From Actinobacteria bacterium IMCC19121 (lineage in GTDB: Bacteria > Actinomycetota > Actinomycetes > Nanopelagicales > Nanopelagicaceae), in NCBI GenBank assembly GCA_002284895.1, contig CP015605.1, positions 744,001-808,000 of the forward strand: DNA of 64,000 nucleotides. The letters run 5' to 3'. Shown in pieces: positions 62,167 to 64,000 of this stretch; the stretch's first letter is position 1, and the number at the start of each line of letters is the position of its first letter. A program made the position numbers and the translations under genes. The notes under the pieces are model-generated. The model did no database searches. It was not told the DNA's origin and was given only the letters and a program-made list of their open reading frames with translations.

Positions 62167-63813
62167 ATGAGCGCGCAATATGACTACATCATCGTTGGTG
62201 GTGGATCAGCGGGCTGCGCATTAGCTAATCGTTTAAGTGAGAATCCCGACCACAAAGTTCTCGTCCTTGAAGCTGGACGGCGTGATTGGATCTGGGATGT
62301 TTTCATTCATATGCCAGCAGCCCTAGCTTTTCCAATTGGCAGCAAGTACTACGACTGGATGTATGAATCAGAGCCAGAACCACATATGAATAATCGCCGT
62401 ATTTATCATGCACGTGGCAAAGTATTAGGTGGATCTTCATCCATCAATGGTCAGATCTGGCAGCGCGGAAATGCAATGGATTATGAGCGTTGGTCTAAAG
62501 ATCAAGGAATGGCTAATTGGGATTATGCGCACTGCTTGCCATATTTTAAAAAGATGGAGAACTGTTTAGCAGATCCTAAATCTCCTTTTCGCGGAGATAG
62601 TGGCCCACTTAAATTAGAGCGCGGACCAAGTAAGGGACCACTCTTTGCCGCATTCTTTAAAGCAACTGAGCAAGCTGGTTACCCACGCACCGATGACGTT
62701 AATGGCTATCGCCAAGAGGGTTTTGCTGCCTTTGATAGAAACGTTTATCGCGGTCGCAGATTAAGTGCATCCCGCGCATATCTATATCCGGTGATGAAGC
62801 GCAAGAACTTAACTGTTAAAACTCGCGCGCATGTGACTAAGGTTTTATTTGAGGGCACAACTGCTACCGGTGTTGAAGTAGTTATCCGTGGCAAGAAGCA
62901 TGTCTTTACCTCACGTGAAGTTGTTTTATCTGGTGGATCTATTAATACTCCGCAGATCTTGCAGCTATCAGGTGTTGGCAAGAAGGAAGATCTAGAAAAA
63001 CTTGGCATTAAAGTTGTTAAGGACTTGCCTGGTGTGGGTGCAAATCTGCAGGATCACCTTGAGGTCTATGTTCAATACAAGTGCAAGCAACCTGTCACAC
63101 AACAACCCATTACTCAGTTCTGGCGCCGTCCATTTATCGGCGCTGCATGGTTGTTCTTTAGAAAAGGACCAGGTGCTACCAACCAATTTGAAGCCGGCGG
63201 CTTTACACGCAGTAATGAAGATGTCGCCTATCCCAACTTAATGTTTCACTTCCTGCCACTTGCTATTCGCTATGACGGCACGGGCGATACTCGTGGTCAT
63301 GGCTATCAAGTCCACGTGGGGCCTATGTATTCAGATGCCCGCGGCTGGCTAAAGATTAAGAGCACCAACCCATTTGAAAAGCCTGCCATTCAATTTAACT
63401 ATCTTTCCACCGATCAAGATCGCCGTGAATGGATTGAGGCAGTTAAAACTGCGCGAAACATTTTGACTCAGCCAGCCATGAATGATTTCAATGCTGGTGA
63501 ATCATCACCTGGAGCATCTGTTTCAACTGATGAAGAGATTTTAGAGTGGGTAAGAAAAGATGCAGAGACCGCCCTGCACCCTTCTTGCACAGCCAAGATG
63601 GGCACCGATGCAATGTCTGTCGTTGATCCAAAGACTATGAAAGTCCATGGTGTCGAAGGACTTCGCGTCTGTGATGCATCTGTTTTCCCATATGTGACTA
63701 ATGGAAATATCTATGCACCAGTAATGATGGTTGCTGAGAAGGCAGCTGATTTAATTTTAGGTAAAACTCCACTGCCTGCTGAAAATATCGAGTTCTATCG
63801 CCATGCCAAGTGA
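62167..63813 (+). CDS. betA: Choline dehydrogenase (GMC oxidoreductase)
   Basis: 548-residue FAD enzyme oxidising choline to betaine aldehyde. GMC features: [21 protein letters not shown] at the N-terminus, [28 protein letters not shown] (GMC signature 1), [19 protein letters not shown] (signature 2), [16 protein letters not shown], and the C-terminal catalytic region [11 protein letters not shown] with [26 protein letters not shown]. Length and HPSCTAKMG match choline dehydrogenases closely; other alcohol substrates are possible but the betB/proVWX context supports choline. The 3' end overlaps fdhD by 11 bases. Confidence 0.92.
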   Translation: MSAQYDYIIVGGGSAGCALANRLSENPDHKVLVLEAGRRDWIWDVFIHMPAALAFPIGSKYYDWMYESEPEPHMNNRRIYHARGKVLGGSSSINGQIWQRGNAMDYERWSKDQGMANWDYAHCLPYFKKMENCLADPKSPFRGDSGPLKLERGPSKGPLFAAFFKATEQAGYPRTDDVNGYRQEGFAAFDRNVYRGRRLSASRAYLYPVMKRKNLTVKTRAHVTKVLFEGTTATGVEVVIRGKKHVFTSREVVLSGGSINTPQILQLSGVGKKEDLEKLGIKVVKDLPGVGANLQDHLEVYVQYKCKQPVTQQPITQFWRRPFIGAAWLFFRKGPGATNQFEAGGFTRSNEDVAYPNLMFHFLPLAIRYDGTGDTRGHGYQVHVGPMYSDARGWLKIKSTNPFEKPAIQFNYLSTDQDRREWIEAVKTARNILTQPAMNDFNAGESSPGASVSTDEEILEWVRKDAETALHPSCTAKMGTDAMSVVDPKTMKVHGVEGLRVCDASVFPYVTNGNIYAPVMMVAEKAADLILGKTPLPAENIEFYRHAK

Positions 63814-64000
63814 TGAGCTCGCGCCATCATCTGTTGCGCGAGTAAAAGTTCAAAAGACTGACAGCGATGTCACGTCTTCAGATTCAGTAGTTGTTGAAGA
63901 GCCGCTCGAGATTCGAATTAAGAGGGGTGCAAGTCAAGATCAACTAGGTATCACCATGCGCACGCCAGGAGCTGACTTAGAACTAGCTGCAGGGTTTTTG
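63803..64000 (+). CDS. fdhD: Formate dehydrogenase accessory sulfurtransferase FdhD (3' end missing)
   Basis: Starts at ATG 63,803 inside the end of betA and runs open to the window end (66 residues seen). [15 protein letters not shown] and [19 protein letters not shown] are the family N-terminal signature. FdhD transfers sulfur from IscS to the Moco of formate dehydrogenase and is required for activity. Its overlap with betA ties choline oxidation to maturation of the FdsA enzyme encoded about 15 kb upstream. Confidence 0.9.
   Translation, partial: MPSDELAPSSVARVKVQKTDSDVTSSDSVVVEEPLEIRIKRGASQDQLGITMRTPGADLELAAGFL

Overview
The window looks like a chromosome segment of a low-G+C, streamlined member of the Actinomycetota. 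Three things point there. The gene order is actinobacterial: clpX-valS-folC-DUF4233-ndk, then mreBCD-PBP2-rodA-rne, then lepA-hemW-hrcA-dnaJ-rsmE-HIT-phoH-ybeY-corC-FAH-gltX. Genes are very tightly packed, with many 1-4 base stop/start overlaps, and GTG/TTG starts are frequent. By eye the DNA is much more AT-rich than usual for the phylum (roughly mid-40s % G+C; not computed). Freshwater or marine planktonic actinobacteria such as Nanopelagicales (acI) fit best, but this is inference.

Layout. 1-25,869: housekeeping genes, all on the plus strand (protein quality control, aminoacyl-tRNA synthetases, folate, cell-shape and wall elongation, RNase E/G, translation factors, heat-shock repressor and DnaJ, RNA modification). 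One secreted repeat/Lcl-domain protein (15,758-16,795) interrupts them. 25,901-26,074: tRNA-Gln(CTG) and tRNA-Glu(CTC). 26,078-32,229: a mixed region with a LysE exporter, a small membrane-anchored protein, a BadF-type sugar kinase, TrhO, a homocysteine/betaine methyltransferase-like protein paired with a 'virulence factor' family protein, an MgtC-like protein and a metallophosphoesterase. 32,248-36,600: molybdenum cofactor genes mobA-moeA-moaC-mog-moaE-moaA with convergent moaD. 36,623-37,357: a TSUP permease. 37,412-48,948: a GntR regulator heading one co-directional operon, dimethylglycine dehydrogenase-like/GcvT - etfB - etfA - fhs - fdsG - fdsB - fdsA. 48,934-55,016 (minus strand): iclR - corrinoid protein - metV - metF - methyl-THF:corrinoid methyltransferase - RamA/RACo-like activator - DUF1638. 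55,151-64,000 (plus): MttB-family methyltransferase (no amber codon) - betaine aldehyde dehydrogenase - proV - double-length proW - proX, then betA - fdhD (cut by the window end). No gene-free stretch exceeds about 165 bases, and no IS element, prophage or CRISPR array was seen.

How the parts fit together. From about 37 kb onward the genes form an apparently near-complete route from choline and glycine betaine to CO2. ProVWX imports betaine or choline. BetA and BetB oxidise choline to glycine betaine. The MttB-family protein and corrinoid protein remove one methyl group, and a MtgA-like enzyme passes it to tetrahydrofolate. MetF/MetV oxidise methyl-THF to methylene-THF. The DMGDH-like enzyme removes the remaining N-methyl groups onto THF, with electrons going to ETF. 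Fhs releases formate from formyl-THF. A molybdenum-dependent, NAD-linked FdsGBA oxidises formate to CO2, supported by the neighbouring Moco genes and FdhD. FolD (methylene- to formyl-THF) and an ETF:quinone oxidoreductase are not in the window. The unusual point is a reductively activated corrinoid demethylation module, best known from anaerobes, wired to an oxidative C1 pathway in what looks like an aerobic, streamlined actinobacterium.
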